Source: a virus
Direction: 5' to 3' (one strand)
IMG/VR virus record: IMGVR_UViG_3300050821_006249
Location: 1-39,568 of that record
DNA length: 39,568 bases
A program made the translations under genes and the position numbers. Shown here piece after piece: positions 21,156-29,033 of this stretch. Below the pieces are notes generated by a model that did no database searches, was not told the DNA's origin, and was given only the letters and a program-made list of their open reading frames with translations. Within the stretch, counting starts at the first letter, position 1. The number at the start of each line of letters is the position of its first letter.

Positions 21156-21324
21156 AATTATTAACTTGAGTCATAGCAAGTATAGCCTATGAATAGCAGC
21201 GTAGCTAAGTTTCATCCTAGAAGATGATAGCGTGAATGAGGTGCGGTTTGACCATAAGCAAGACACCAAGGAATATGCATCAATGCAATGGCAGGCGAAA
21301 GCCGAGAATTTTGAGGTGATAAAA

Positions 21325-21432
21325 ATGTGCGAAGAAGATAATTATTTTTGGTATGGAATTATTTTTATAATAACGTTTTTATTATTTACAATAGCTGTAC
21401 TAGCAGTTTTATCTGCATTGTTTTTAAATTAA
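21325..21432 (+). CDS. Small membrane protein
   Basis: 35 residues: MCEEDNYFWYGIIFIITFLL and a continuing hydrophobic end, one span. GAGGTG lies 6-7 bases before the ATG at 21325. A longer frame from 21232 runs back into the structured RNA and has no ribosome site. Confidence 0.55.
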   Translation: MCEEDNYFWYGIIFIITFLLFTIAVLAVLSALFLN

Positions 21433-21453
21433 AATATATAAGGAAACAAAAAA

Positions 21454-21894
21454 ATGGAATATTTACAAGATAGAGAGCCTACTGTTAAAGATCATGCAAT
21501 TACAGGTGTTGTGGTAACAATAGCTATTTTATTAATACTATCAGCAATTGTTGGTTCATTATTTGGAATAGGTGCATTAATTGCAGAATATAATGTATGG
21601 AGTTCGGGACTTGCAGGCGAAGCACAATTAAAACAAGCTGAATGGAATAGAAAAATAGTTGTAAGAGAAGCAGATGCAAAAAAAGAAGCTGCAACTTTAC
21701 TTGCAGAAGCAGAAGTAGAACGAGCAAAAGGTGTGGCAACAGCTAATAAGATAATAGGTGATAGTTTGAAAAATAATGAAGAATATCTTAGATATCTCTG
21801 GATAGATTCATTACAATCAACTAAAGATCAAATTATTTATGTGCCAACAGAAGGTAACCTTCCAATATTAGAAGCTAGCAGACTTAAAAAATAA
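21454..21894 (+). CDS. Membrane-anchored Band-7/SPFH tail-like protein
   Basis: 146 residues. One membrane span at about 18-42 (ITGVVVTIAILLILSAIVGS) is followed by an Ala/Glu-rich coiled coil, EWNRKIVVREADAKKEAATL and AEAEVERAKGVATANKIIGD, and the ending YLRYLWIDSL ... IIYVPTEGNLPILEA. These two parts match the C-terminal region of prohibitin/HflK-type SPFH proteins, but the globular SPFH domain itself is absent. Such proteins form large inner-membrane assemblies around FtsH in bacteria. A role in blocking or borrowing that assembly is inference. Confidence 0.65.
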   Translation: MEYLQDREPTVKDHAITGVVVTIAILLILSAIVGSLFGIGALIAEYNVWSSGLAGEAQLKQAEWNRKIVVREADAKKEAATLLAEAEVERAKGVATANKIIGDSLKNNEEYLRYLWIDSLQSTKDQIIYVPTEGNLPILEASRLKK

Positions 21895-21903
21895 AGGACT
21901 CTC

Positions 21904-22338
21904 ATGAAAGACATAATGGAATTAGGTAAAGAAATTTCAAAAAAGATACATACTTTGTATTATCAAGAGATGGATGATTTAATATCAAATAATGATTTAA
22001 CAGGCCATGAGACTTTTGACTTAATTATTGATATTTGTATAAGGACTACTTTTTCTATATTTCATAGTTTGCCTGTGTTTTTTCCAGAAGTTAAATTTAC
22101 TAAAGAGCAAACAGACGATATAAGAAAAGAAATTATAGATTTTCTTGAAAGTAATTTAGTAGGATTAGAAAACGCTAGCCAAATTCCGATAACAAGTGAA
22201 CAGATAAAAGAGATAGAAGAAAAAGGTTTTGCTATGGTAGAGTTACCAAATGGAGAAACAAAGAGGATAGAGCAAAAAGACATTTTAATAACCAAACAAG
22301 ATGTCGGCAAGCTAAAGAATTTTAAAACTTTAAACTAA
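21904..22338 (+). CDS. Helical protein, possible member of the small paralogue family
   Basis: 144 residues. Residues 1-100 are helical with a central DIMELGKEISKKIH...FDLIIDICIRTTFSIFHSL, similar in layout to the four ~95-aa proteins at 22758-23966 (helix, F-D, hydrophobic helix, charged helix with paired E). The last 40 residues (GFAMVELPNGETKRIEQKDI) add a beta-type tail not present in the others. Function unknown. Confidence 0.58.
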   Translation: MKDIMELGKEISKKIHTLYYQEMDDLISNNDLTGHETFDLIIDICIRTTFSIFHSLPVFFPEVKFTKEQTDDIRKEIIDFLESNLVGLENASQIPITSEQIKEIEEKGFAMVELPNGETKRIEQKDILITKQDVGKLKNFKTLN

Positions 22339-22350
22339 AAGGACTTAATC

Positions 22351-22758
22351 ATGTTAAAGGAACTAACAGCAATATCATTGCTAGGATTATCATTAGTGTC
22401 ATGCGAGACTTCACATAAAGAAACTGTTAAAACGGCGACACCTGCAACCACACAACAAAACACAATAACGCTCACAGAGAGCGTAGCAAATGAAATAAAA
22501 GAAGTTGTTAAAACAATAGAAGCAACTGGCTTTATAGCAGATATGCAAGATAATAAAGCTAAGTTAATTCATTACGGCATCACTCAGCAGGAGATGGAAT
22601 ATGCACAGATCATTTACTTAGTAATAGAAGGATTCGAATTACTAATGCAAGTGACTGACGCATATAAGAATCAAAATACAGTGAAGATCATGTATCACGA
22701 AGATCCAAAATGTCTTAATGATTATTATATGTTAGATCAAATTGAGGTATTGGCCTAA
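22351..22758 (+). CDS. Lipoprotein
   Basis: 135 residues. MLKELTAISLLGLSLVSCET is a signal peptide with lipobox LVSC (Cys at residue 18), so it should be lipidated and exported. A Thr-rich linker and a helical domain (VANEIKEVVKTIEATG onward) follow. Phage lipoproteins commonly block superinfection or act as outer-membrane spanin partners; no specific match was seen. Confidence 0.66.
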   Translation: MLKELTAISLLGLSLVSCETSHKETVKTATPATTQQNTITLTESVANEIKEVVKTIEATGFIADMQDNKAKLIHYGITQQEMEYAQIIYLVIEGFELLMQVTDAYKNQNTVKIMYHEDPKCLNDYYMLDQIEVLA

Positions 22759-23042
22759 TGAATGAAAAAAAATCTGCTTCTATTAATAAAATGTCTGATT
22801 TTCTTCAAGATGAAATGAAAAAATATCTTGATAATAATGAAAAATTATTTAAAGATGCTGCTGATTTTTTTATGATTATTGAATCAATAACCGTTACTTT
22901 TTTCATAAGAAATTTATACAAAATATTATTTTCCTGTCATCTTCCAAAAGATGAGATTGAAGATTATTTAGAAAACGTATTTAAAAAGTGCAAAAAAATA
23001 ATTATAGAAGAATTAGAAAGAGATAAGGAAACAAACCACTAA
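22758..23042 (+). CDS. Small helical paralogue 1
   Basis: 94 residues (MNEKKSASINKMSDFLQDEM onward). Shared layout with the next three genes: a charged first helix, then a [FL].+.I..i+..F+I hydrophobic core (here FFMIIESITVTFFIRNLYKI) and an acidic final helix (KKCKKIIIEELERDK). It starts by TAATG overlap with the lipoprotein gene. Function unknown. Confidence 0.6.
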   Translation: MNEKKSASINKMSDFLQDEMKKYLDNNEKLFKDAADFFMIIESITVTFFIRNLYKILFSCHLPKDEIEDYLENVFKKCKKIIIEELERDKETNH

Positions 23043-23344
23043 TGAATAAAATGAATAAAGAGCAAATAGCTTTTACAAGCGAATGTATAAATGCAATGTG
23101 GGATGTATATAAGAAATATGTACTGCTTTCCCCGCATCTATTTGATGAAAAAGTATTTTTATTTGATTTTTTTGCGTCTGTAGCTACTACTATTTTTATT
23201 AGAATCATGAACCATGCGTTGGAAAATATAGTTAAACCAGAAGATTTAATAGAAAAAAATATAAAAGTAATATTAAGCGAAGTATTTAAAGAAATGGAAG
23301 GTGTAATTATTGGAGAAGTTTGTAAGGAAAAAAAGAGTGACTAA
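23042..23344 (+). CDS. Small helical paralogue 2
   Basis: 100 residues (MNKMNKEQIAFTSECINAMW onward). The core FLFDFFASVATTIFIRIMNH parallels paralogue 1's FFMIIESITVTFFIRNLYKI, and the tail EVFKEMEGVIIGEVCKEKKS matches in charge and spacing. Coupled to paralogue 1 by TAATG. It retains the TxFFIR/TxxIFIR signature most clearly. Confidence 0.62.
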   Translation: MNKMNKEQIAFTSECINAMWDVYKKYVLLSPHLFDEKVFLFDFFASVATTIFIRIMNHALENIVKPEDLIEKNIKVILSEVFKEMEGVIIGEVCKEKKSD

Positions 23345-23621
23345 AGAGCAATTAGAATTATCAAGAAATACAGTATATGAACTTTTTAATATTTTAAAAA
23401 AACGTACCATGCTAGCTAAATTTTTATTTACTGAAAGTAATATTATGGAATTTATAGAACCTGTATTAATTAATCTTGCTGTTCAATTTATGGTAAATTG
23501 TATTTGGCAATCTAAAGAATTTGAAAATAAGGAAAAAGAGCAAATTGATAAAAATGTTAAATTATTTTGTAACACACTAGAAAATGGCATATTAGAAGAA
23601 TTATACAAAAAGAGAAAATGA
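23337..23621 (+). CDS. Small helical paralogue 3 (GTG start)
   Basis: 94 residues from the GTG at 23337, chosen because AAGGA lies 9 bases upstream and because VTKEQLELSRNTVYELFNIL then lines up with paralogue 2 (MNKEQIAFTSECINAMWDVY). Core IEPVLINLAVQFMVNCIW; tail LFCNTLENGILEELYKKRK. It overlaps paralogue 2 by 8 bases. Confidence 0.58.
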   Translation: MTKEQLELSRNTVYELFNILKKRTMLAKFLFTESNIMEFIEPVLINLAVQFMVNCIWQSKEFENKEKEQIDKNVKLFCNTLENGILEELYKKRK

Positions 23622-23632
23622 TGAACTTAAGT

Positions 23633-23662
23633 AATTACCGATAAATATTATTATCGGTAATT
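23633..23662 (+). terminator. AT-rich hairpin between paralogues 3 and 4
   Basis: AATTACCGAT (23633-23642) and ATCGGTAATT (23653-23662) form a perfect 10-bp stem with a 10-base A/T loop. The following TTAATATAC is not a clean T run, so it may be a weak terminator or a processing/stability hairpin in the early transcript. Confidence 0.42.
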
Positions 23663-23684
23663 TAATATACAGAGGAAATTGATA

Positions 23685-23966
23685 ATGAAAGATGAATTTA
23701 AAGAGTTAACAAAAAAATTAAATAGCAAGCTTGTAGAAACCACTGTTAATTTTATTAAAGAAAATGTTAAAGAAGATAAAGAAATATACTTAAATGATTT
23801 TCTAAATTTAATATTAAGCTCTCATATTTCCTCTATATATAATAATTTATTGCATTTAACAGAAATGTTTGAAGCTCCACAAGAACCTATTGATATTTTA
23901 ATGAATAAAATACTTTTCTCAATAGAAGATTTTGATCTTATTGAATATAAAGGAGATAAACATTAA
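23685..23966 (+). CDS. Small helical paralogue 4
   Basis: 93 residues (MKDEFKELTKKLNSKLVETT onward). Core YLNDFLNLILSSHISSIYNN and acidic end follow the same plan as paralogues 1-3, but it is the most divergent. AGAGGAAA precedes the ATG. Its stop overlaps the RtcB start as TAATG. Confidence 0.58.
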   Translation: MKDEFKELTKKLNSKLVETTVNFIKENVKEDKEIYLNDFLNLILSSHISSIYNNLLHLTEMFEAPQEPIDILMNKILFSIEDFDLIEYKGDKH

Positions 23967-25192
23967 TGCGCGTATTTGAAGGAAAAAATGTCCCAATAAA
24001 AGCTTGGATAGATTATGTTGATATTGAAGATCAAGCTCTTCAACAACTCGTTAATTTATCAAGTATGCCATTTATATATAAGCATGTTGCAGCGATGCCA
24101 GATGTTCACTGGGGAATGGGTGCTACTATCGGAAGCGTTATAGCTACTGAAAAAGCTATTATTCCTGCTGCGGTTGGTGTTGATATTGGTTGCGGCATGA
24201 TGGCTGTTAAAACACCTTTAAATGCTAATGATTTACCAGATAATCTTTTTGATATTCGATCAAAAATAGAAGCTGCCGTTCCTCACGGTAGAACTAATCA
24301 AGGTGGTGATGGTGATAGAGGTGCTTGGCATAATATACATCCATTAGGTGAATTAAGTTTTCTATTGATGAAAGAAGAATACGAATCAATAATAGAAAAA
24401 TATCCTTTATTAAAACCAAAGAAAAACCCTGCTCATCATTTAGGTACGCTTGGGACTGGTAATCATTTTATAGAAATATGTTTAGATCAAAATCAAGATG
24501 TATGGGTAATGCTTCATAGTGGAAGTAGAGGAATTGGTAATAAAATAGGAGTTTTTTTCATTAGTAAGGCAAAAGAAGAAATGCAAAAATACTATATAGA
24601 TAAACATATATCCGATATAGACTTATCTTATCTAGTAGAACATACAGAAATTTTTGATGATTATATAAAAGCTGTTAATTGGGCGCAAAAGTTTGCATTC
24701 GAAAATAGAGTTATAATGATGAGTAATATTATTGGGATTTTATCAGAAAGTTTTCCTGATAAAATTTTTGAATATCATACATTTGAAACAGCAATAAATT
24801 GTCATCACAACTATGTTGAGAAAGAAAGACACTTCGGTAAAAATGTATGGCTTACCCGTAAAGGTGCTGTTAGAGCCAGAAAAGATGATTTAGGTATTAT
24901 ACCTGGTTCCATGGGTGCAAAAAGCTTTATAGTTAGAGGTAAAGGAAATTTAGAAAGTTTTCATTCATGTTCTCATGGAGCGGGTCGTTCAATGGGTCGT
25001 AATGAAGCTAAAAAGCGTTTTACATTAGAAGATCATATAAAAGCCACAGAAGGCGTTGAATGCAGAAAAGATCAAGATGTTATTGATGAAACACCAATGG
25101 CTTATAAAGATATCGATAATGTAATGAAATCTCAAGAGGATTTAGTTGATATTATCTATACATTAAAGCAAGTTGTTTGTATAAAGGGGTAA
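23966..25192 (+). CDS. rtcB: RNA-splicing ligase RtcB
   Basis: 408 residues, exactly the length of E. coli RtcB. Joins 2',3'-cyclic phosphate (or 3'-phosphate) and 5'-OH RNA ends using GTP and Mn2+. Visible motifs: PDVHWGMG (45-52), VDIGCGM with metal-binding Cys76 (72-78), GTGNHFIE with His167, LHSGSRGIG with His184, CHHNYVE (279-285), IIPGSMG, and CSHGAGRSMGR whose His337 matches the guanylylated His of E. coli RtcB. No intein or gap. A plausible job is re-joining tRNAs cut by host anticodon nucleases. Confidence 0.93.
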   Translation: MRVFEGKNVPIKAWIDYVDIEDQALQQLVNLSSMPFIYKHVAAMPDVHWGMGATIGSVIATEKAIIPAAVGVDIGCGMMAVKTPLNANDLPDNLFDIRSKIEAAVPHGRTNQGGDGDRGAWHNIHPLGELSFLLMKEEYESIIEKYPLLKPKKNPAHHLGTLGTGNHFIEICLDQNQDVWVMLHSGSRGIGNKIGVFFISKAKEEMQKYYIDKHISDIDLSYLVEHTEIFDDYIKAVNWAQKFAFENRVIMMSNIIGILSESFPDKIFEYHTFETAINCHHNYVEKERHFGKNVWLTRKGAVRARKDDLGIIPGSMGAKSFIVRGKGNLESFHSCSHGAGRSMGRNEAKKRFTLEDHIKATEGVECRKDQDVIDETPMAYKDIDNVMKSQEDLVDIIYTLKQVVCIKG

Positions 25193-25194
25193 TT

Positions 25195-25443
25195 ATGAAA
25201 CCAATAGTTGATTATTTTAAATTTTTGATTAGTCCAACGGGTATTTTACTTTGGATAGCTGGATGCTTAATGTGTTTTGGATTTGGTTATAAAGTAGGAT
25301 TAGGAATAAGTGGGATTATAATCTATACAGGTGTAATTATATTTCACTTAATTGATTCATTTCAGAGTGAACTTATATTCAGTTGCTTAAAAGACGTTTT
25401 ACGAGAAGGTTATGAAACAGGAAAAAAAGATAACGAACGGTAA
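25195..25443 (+). CDS. Two-span membrane protein
   Basis: 82 residues. MKPIVDYFKFLISPTGILLW leads into two hydrophobic segments (about 15-33 and 37-56), then a helical charged tail (ELIFSCLKDVLREGYETGKK). AAGGGG precedes the ATG at 25195, 2 bases after the RtcB stop. Not recognised. Small spans and a charged tail are compatible with several lysis or exclusion proteins. Confidence 0.55.
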   Translation: MKPIVDYFKFLISPTGILLWIAGCLMCFGFGYKVGLGISGIIIYTGVIIFHLIDSFQSELIFSCLKDVLREGYETGKKDNER

Positions 25444-25484
25444 ATATGGCCTGTAATTCGTCTTAGCGGCCATTAGGAAAGTAT

Positions 25485-25619
25485 ATGAAATTTTTTATAT
25501 TTATTTTAATTTTAACTATGTTTTGTGTTTATTTATCCTCATGTAGTCAAGATGATAAAAATTGCAAGACAGAAAAAATCGGTCATGTAGTTGAGATAGG
25601 AACGCATTGCTTTGATTAA
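25485..25619 (+). CDS. Small lipoprotein
   Basis: 44 residues, found by reading the gap. MKFFIFILILTMFCVYLSSC has a signal peptide and lipobox LSSC; the mature part, SQDDKNCKTEKIGHVVEIGTHCFD, has two more Cys. AGGAAAG precedes the start. Size resembles Rz1-type outer-membrane spanins, but the Pro-rich tail typical of Rz1 is missing. A superinfection lipoprotein is also possible. Confidence 0.58.
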   Translation: MKFFIFILILTMFCVYLSSCSQDDKNCKTEKIGHVVEIGTHCFD

Positions 25620-25628
25620 GGAAAACAT

Positions 25629-25895
25629 ATGACCCTAAAAGAAAAAAGATTAGCAGTAATGTTTTGCGCTCCATTATCAGAATATCCTGAGAAACCAGAG
25701 GATTATTCTAAGTCTGAGTTAATTGATTGTCCTACATGCAATAAGCCAATGTGGTTTTCAGAAAAGAAAAAAAATTGGATGGAAATTAGTATAAAAAATG
25801 GAATGGAAATACTACTTGAATGTTTCATTTGCTTTAAGAAACGAGTTGAAAAAAATCCTGAATTATATAGCGATCATGTGAGAATAAACATCTAA
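25629..25895 (+). CDS. Zinc ribbon protein
   Basis: 88 residues. IDCPTCNKPMWFSEKKK near residue 32 and LECFICFKKR near residue 63 give two CxxC pairs, so one zinc site. The N-terminal 30 residues are Pro/Lys-rich. AAGGAAAAC precedes the ATG. Function unknown. Confidence 0.62.
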   Translation: MTLKEKRLAVMFCAPLSEYPEKPEDYSKSELIDCPTCNKPMWFSEKKKNWMEISIKNGMEILLECFICFKKRVEKNPELYSDHVRINI

Positions 25896-25905
25896 TGGAG
25901 AAATC

Positions 25906-26103
25906 ATGCTTATAACAAAAGAAAATCGTATACAAATACTTAAAGAGTTATTAACTGATCTTGAAGATTTAAAATATAATTATCGCGAAGCTTCTCCAGC
26001 TTGGATACTTATTGTAGCGGCACAAGGCCATCTTCAATCAATCAAGCATCTTGAGAAGGATACTACTTTTGATGATGAAACTTTAGGAGTTAAAAGCGAA
26101 TAA
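25906..26103 (+). CDS. Hypothetical helical protein
   Basis: 65 residues (MLITKENRIQILKELLTDLE, then REASPAWILIVAAQGHLQSI and an acidic end). GGAG 6-7 bases upstream. Not recognised. Confidence 0.58.
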   Translation: MLITKENRIQILKELLTDLEDLKYNYREASPAWILIVAAQGHLQSIKHLEKDTTFDDETLGVKSE

Positions 26104-26105
26104 AT

Positions 26106-26447
26106 ATGGTTGAATTTAAAGAAGGCACTTATATTTTAGGATATTGGTATGGTAGTAGCAATAATGATTATTATTCTATCATAGCAACAAAATACGATAA
26201 TGAATGGCAAATAACTTTAAATTTTAGCTATAATAATGGAGAAGAAAAAAGACAATATGTAGCTACACAACCTGAATCTGATTTTAATGAAGAAAAAATT
26301 TTAAAATTTATTGATGAAATGTTAAATTCATCAATAATGCCAATACCATATGAATACACAGATCATTTTTTAGTACATGGAGACTTTGGTAAATTCATGG
26401 AAATAGTAAAGACAAAAGATTATCTTAATATAAAGGAAGTTAATTAA
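26106..26447 (+). CDS. Hypothetical beta-rich protein
   Basis: 113 residues. MVEFKEGTYILGYWYGSSNN and following segments alternate strands with Tyr/Trp, then a helix and a Lys-rich end. Only a weak ribosome site is present; the start follows the upstream stop by 2 bases, so translation is probably coupled. Not recognised. Confidence 0.58.
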   Translation: MVEFKEGTYILGYWYGSSNNDYYSIIATKYDNEWQITLNFSYNNGEEKRQYVATQPESDFNEEKILKFIDEMLNSSIMPIPYEYTDHFLVHGDFGKFMEIVKTKDYLNIKEVN

Positions 26448-26671
26448 TGACTGAAAAATCAATAGTACTGCATATTTTAGAATTAGATGAAGAAAGGAAA
26501 ACATTAATAGGTCATATACATAGCTATTCTGTATCAAGTGTAAATTTAAAACGTTACGAAGAAATACAAGCTGAACTACGACAAATTGAAAAAATGTGGA
26601 ATTCAGCTTATCCTATTTATTTAGAAGAACTAAACCCTTCTCCTAGCATAAATTCCACCGCAAGCAGTTAA
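26447..26671 (+). CDS. Hypothetical helical protein at operon end
   Basis: 74 residues (MTEKSIVLHILELDEERKTL then a coiled helix with HIHSYSVSSVNLKRYEEIQA, Ser-rich end). AAGGAAG precedes the start; TAATG overlap with the upstream stop. Its last 42 bases overlap, tail to tail, the minus-strand tail gene ending at 26630, so the early and late operons collide here. Confidence 0.55.
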   Translation: MTEKSIVLHILELDEERKTLIGHIHSYSVSSVNLKRYEEIQAELRQIEKMWNSAYPIYLEELNPSPSINSTASS

Positions 26672-27148
26672 AGTGCTTACTGCAAAAGCAGAAGTAACCG
26701 ACAAGTAAAATGTTGCAGGACTTGCCAATAGTAAATTAAATGAAGGAACACAGAACCCAACCGAGCTACTATTAGTAATCGTGCCACTTATTCCTAATGA
26801 TGAAATCAAAGAAGAATCAGGCATTGTAGCTGATGTAGAGTTTATCCATCCAGCAAGAAATGTAAATGTCGTTCCTGTTCCGCCAATAAAAGAAACATTA
26901 CCCCAGATGTCCCAATTACCCGCAGTAAGAGCAATACTAGTAATATCTGCTGGTGTAGCAGTCGTTAAGCTGATTGCGCTACCTGATGCTATTACACTTG
27001 AAATTATTTCACCAACATTTCCAGCAGAAATAGCAGAAGTTGACCCTACTATAACAGGTTGATTAATAGTAGGTTGATTAGCACCTACGAAATTACCAGT
27101 TCCGGTTGAACCAAACAATTGTGTATTTAAAGCATTGGCTATTGTCAT
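26630..27148 (-). CDS. Virion appendage protein (short)
   Basis: 172 residues, low in charge and rich in Ser/Thr/Gly, beta-type. The N-terminus MTIANALNTQLFGSTGTGNF resembles a virion-anchoring segment of phage tail-tip proteins, and the end ACGGIYARRRV resembles the basic ending of small phage decoration or fibre proteins. Last gene of the tail operon. No catalytic motif seen. Confidence 0.5.
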   Translation of the reverse strand: MTIANALNTQLFGSTGTGNFVGANQPTINQPVIVGSTSAISAGNVGEIISSVIASGSAISLTTATPADITSIALTAGNWDIWGNVSFIGGTGTTFTFLAGWINSTSATMPDSSLISSLGISGTITNSSSVGFCVPSFNLLLASPATFYLSVTSAFAVSTLTACGGIYARRRV

Positions 27149-27160
27149 TTTAAATTCCTT

Positions 27161-28513
27161 TTAAAAATTGCTGATTCTATTCCCTTCAAAGAAAGTATTT
27201 CCTCTATTGGTATCGATAAATTGGTCTATAGTTCCGGAATTTGATTGATTTACCCATCCTTCTATATAATCAGTAGTACCATTAAATAGAATTAAAGCAG
27301 AAGCACTCGGAATACCAGGATTTGGTCCTTGAATCAATTGTATAGAGTTATAAAAAGTAGTTTCATTGAAATAAGCACTAATATTCAATGTAGTCTCAGG
27401 TACAGCATCTGCTGTTAAAGTTAATTGTACGTGTATGTTATAAAGACCTGGATAAGTTGGAGTAAATCTAAAATTTGTCACATCGTCATAACAATCACCT
27501 TGATTAAAATTAATTACATTAAATGGTACTTTTGTAATTACATTGGATGCTAATGTAGTAGATAAATTAGTATTAGCAGAAAAACTTATTGGTTGTAATT
27601 TTTGCCACATTACATGCCAATTTATTCCATCTGTATAAAGTCTACAACCTTCATTTGCACCATATATGAGAAGCGATTGACCATCTATTGTTCCCGACTG
27701 AGGAATAATTGTAACAAGTGCATTGCTAGTCGGTATAAACATAAAATCTACATATTCTCCTGGGATTTGAGTTGGCAATGTAATTGTATAAGGAGTTGCA
27801 CCACTACATACATGCGTTATCGCATAATCAGCAGCAGTAAAAGTTCTCCCTGTCGTCTCAGAAATTCTTGTGAACAAATTAAAATTTGCCTCTTGAAAAT
27901 CAACTATATCACTTAGATTATTAGCAGATTGTAAGAAAAAAGTATCATTTTGAACTGCTGCACTTCCTAGTCCTAAATTAGTCCTAGCTGTTGCTTTCAC
28001 TGGAACATCAGAAAGATTATTAGCGGTCTGTAGAAAATCCCCTACATTGTGAGATGCAGCTGTTCCCAAAGTAGTTCCGCTATCTTGGATAGTACCGTTA
28101 ACGTCTGCATATACTACCGCATGGCCTACTGTCGCTCCTCCATTTTGCATAACAATATTCGTTTTAGCAGGATTAGAAGGCTTTAGGCCAATATCTTGTA
28201 GATCACCACTAGTATTAGCAACTACTGGAACGTCCCCTACTGTAACAGGTAAAATAACACCTGAGCCGGAAGGAATCAGACTAGTAAGCTGAGTATCATT
28301 AGAGTTAAATACAAAAGTCCCTAATAAATTTGGACTATAAAAAATATCAAAGAAGTCGCTAGCTAGAAATGTATATCCTTCAGCTTGAGCAGGTGCTAAA
28401 AAGTTAGGTGCTGTTATCTGTGCAAAAGTAGCATTTGTTACTATTTTTACCCTTCTTGGATTGACATTTATCTGTCCAGCCGTATCTGTCGTAATTGACA
28501 TTGTGATGTTCAT
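27161..28513 (-). CDS. Tail fibre/receptor-binding protein with C1q-like end
   Basis: 450 residues from the ATG at 28513, with AAGGAAG upstream; the frame extends to 28585 inside the preceding gene. N-terminus and the repeat motif with [AF]VxxxDVNGTIQDSG and SNPAKTNIVMQNG are shared with the 300-aa protein at 2056. Two copies of (F)LQxANNLSDxxx follow (about 190 and 225). The last 140 residues (SANTNLSTTLASNVITKVPF, then FTPTYPGLYNIHVQLTLT) have the strand order of a C1q/TNF-like jelly roll, a fold that forms trimeric tips. Confidence 0.62.
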   Translation of the reverse strand: MNITMSITTDTAGQINVNPRRVKIVTNATFAQITAPNFLAPAQAEGYTFLASDFFDIFYSPNLLGTFVFNSNDTQLTSLIPSGSGVILPVTVGDVPVVANTSGDLQDIGLKPSNPAKTNIVMQNGGATVGHAVVYADVNGTIQDSGTTLGTAASHNVGDFLQTANNLSDVPVKATARTNLGLGSAAVQNDTFFLQSANNLSDIVDFQEANFNLFTRISETTGRTFTAADYAITHVCSGATPYTITLPTQIPGEYVDFMFIPTSNALVTIIPQSGTIDGQSLLIYGANEGCRLYTDGINWHVMWQKLQPISFSANTNLSTTLASNVITKVPFNVINFNQGDCYDDVTNFRFTPTYPGLYNIHVQLTLTADAVPETTLNISAYFNETTFYNSIQLIQGPNPGIPSASALILFNGTTDYIEGWVNQSNSGTIDQFIDTNRGNTFFEGNRISNF

Positions 28514-28539
28514 TTTTATCTTCCTTGATAAATTTAAAT

Positions 28540-29010
28540 TTAAAAAATAGTGATGTTGCCTTGTGGCGCTCCTAGCGCTATCCATGTAGTACTTGTAGCT
28601 GCACCAAATAATAATATAGAGTCGTATCGGTTTGTGGATTCTATAAAACCACCCGCTCCAGGCGTTGTACTATTTGAACCTATGATAATGTTCTGACCTG
28701 CATTTTGGGCAATATGCCATCCACCAGAACCAAAACCTTGCACATAAATAAAAGTAGAAAATGCAAAAGATAGAGGTAATGTAAAAACCACTTGTGAAGA
28801 GCTATTAGCCATATAACCATTATTTGCTACCATAGCTTGTGGTGTGGTAATGGTATTGTGCCAAGTAATATTATTTATACTACTTAAAAATAATGTTTGT
28901 ATCTGTTGCAAAGTTTCTTGACTAGAAATACCACCTTGCACAGCGCAAATGACATCACTTAGTGTTGCACTTGGAACAGTTGGTAATTGTGAAAATTTTT
29001 CTTTTGCCAT
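28540..29010 (-). CDS. Tail tip/fibre protein
   Basis: 156 residues. MAKEKFSQLPTVPSATLSDV at the start is a common virion-attachment segment. The centre, LPLSFAFSTFIYVQGFGSGGWHIAQNAGQN and GAGGFIESTNRYDSILLFGA, resembles a repeated structural domain found in tail fibres of other phages. No enzyme motif. It is separated by 23 bases from the next gene at 29034. Confidence 0.58.
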   Translation of the reverse strand: MAKEKFSQLPTVPSATLSDVICAVQGGISSQETLQQIQTLFLSSINNITWHNTITTPQAMVANNGYMANSSSQVVFTLPLSFAFSTFIYVQGFGSGGWHIAQNAGQNIIIGSNSTTPGAGGFIESTNRYDSILLFGAATSTTWIALGAPQGNITIF

Positions 29011-29033
29011 TTTTTAACATCCTTGTTAAAAGT

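Larger units (their letters stand above)
20636..21303 (+). ncRNA. Large structured non-coding RNA region
   Basis: About 670 bases without a credible gene but dense in helices. They include TGGTAATAAG (20636-20645) with CTTATTACCA (20727-20736), two T-loop hairpins in a row (TGCGG-TTCAATT-CCGTA, CTACG-TTCGAAT-CGTAG), elements B and C, GAGGAT/ATCCTC (20934-20952), and back-to-back hairpins GACT/AGTC and CCGTA/TACGG (20964-20990). A GNRA hairpin GGCGAAAGCC lies at 21294-21303. Large phage RNAs of the GOLLD and ROOL classes lie beside or include tRNAs; this may be one or a new class. I cannot match their consensus from memory. Confidence 0.6.
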
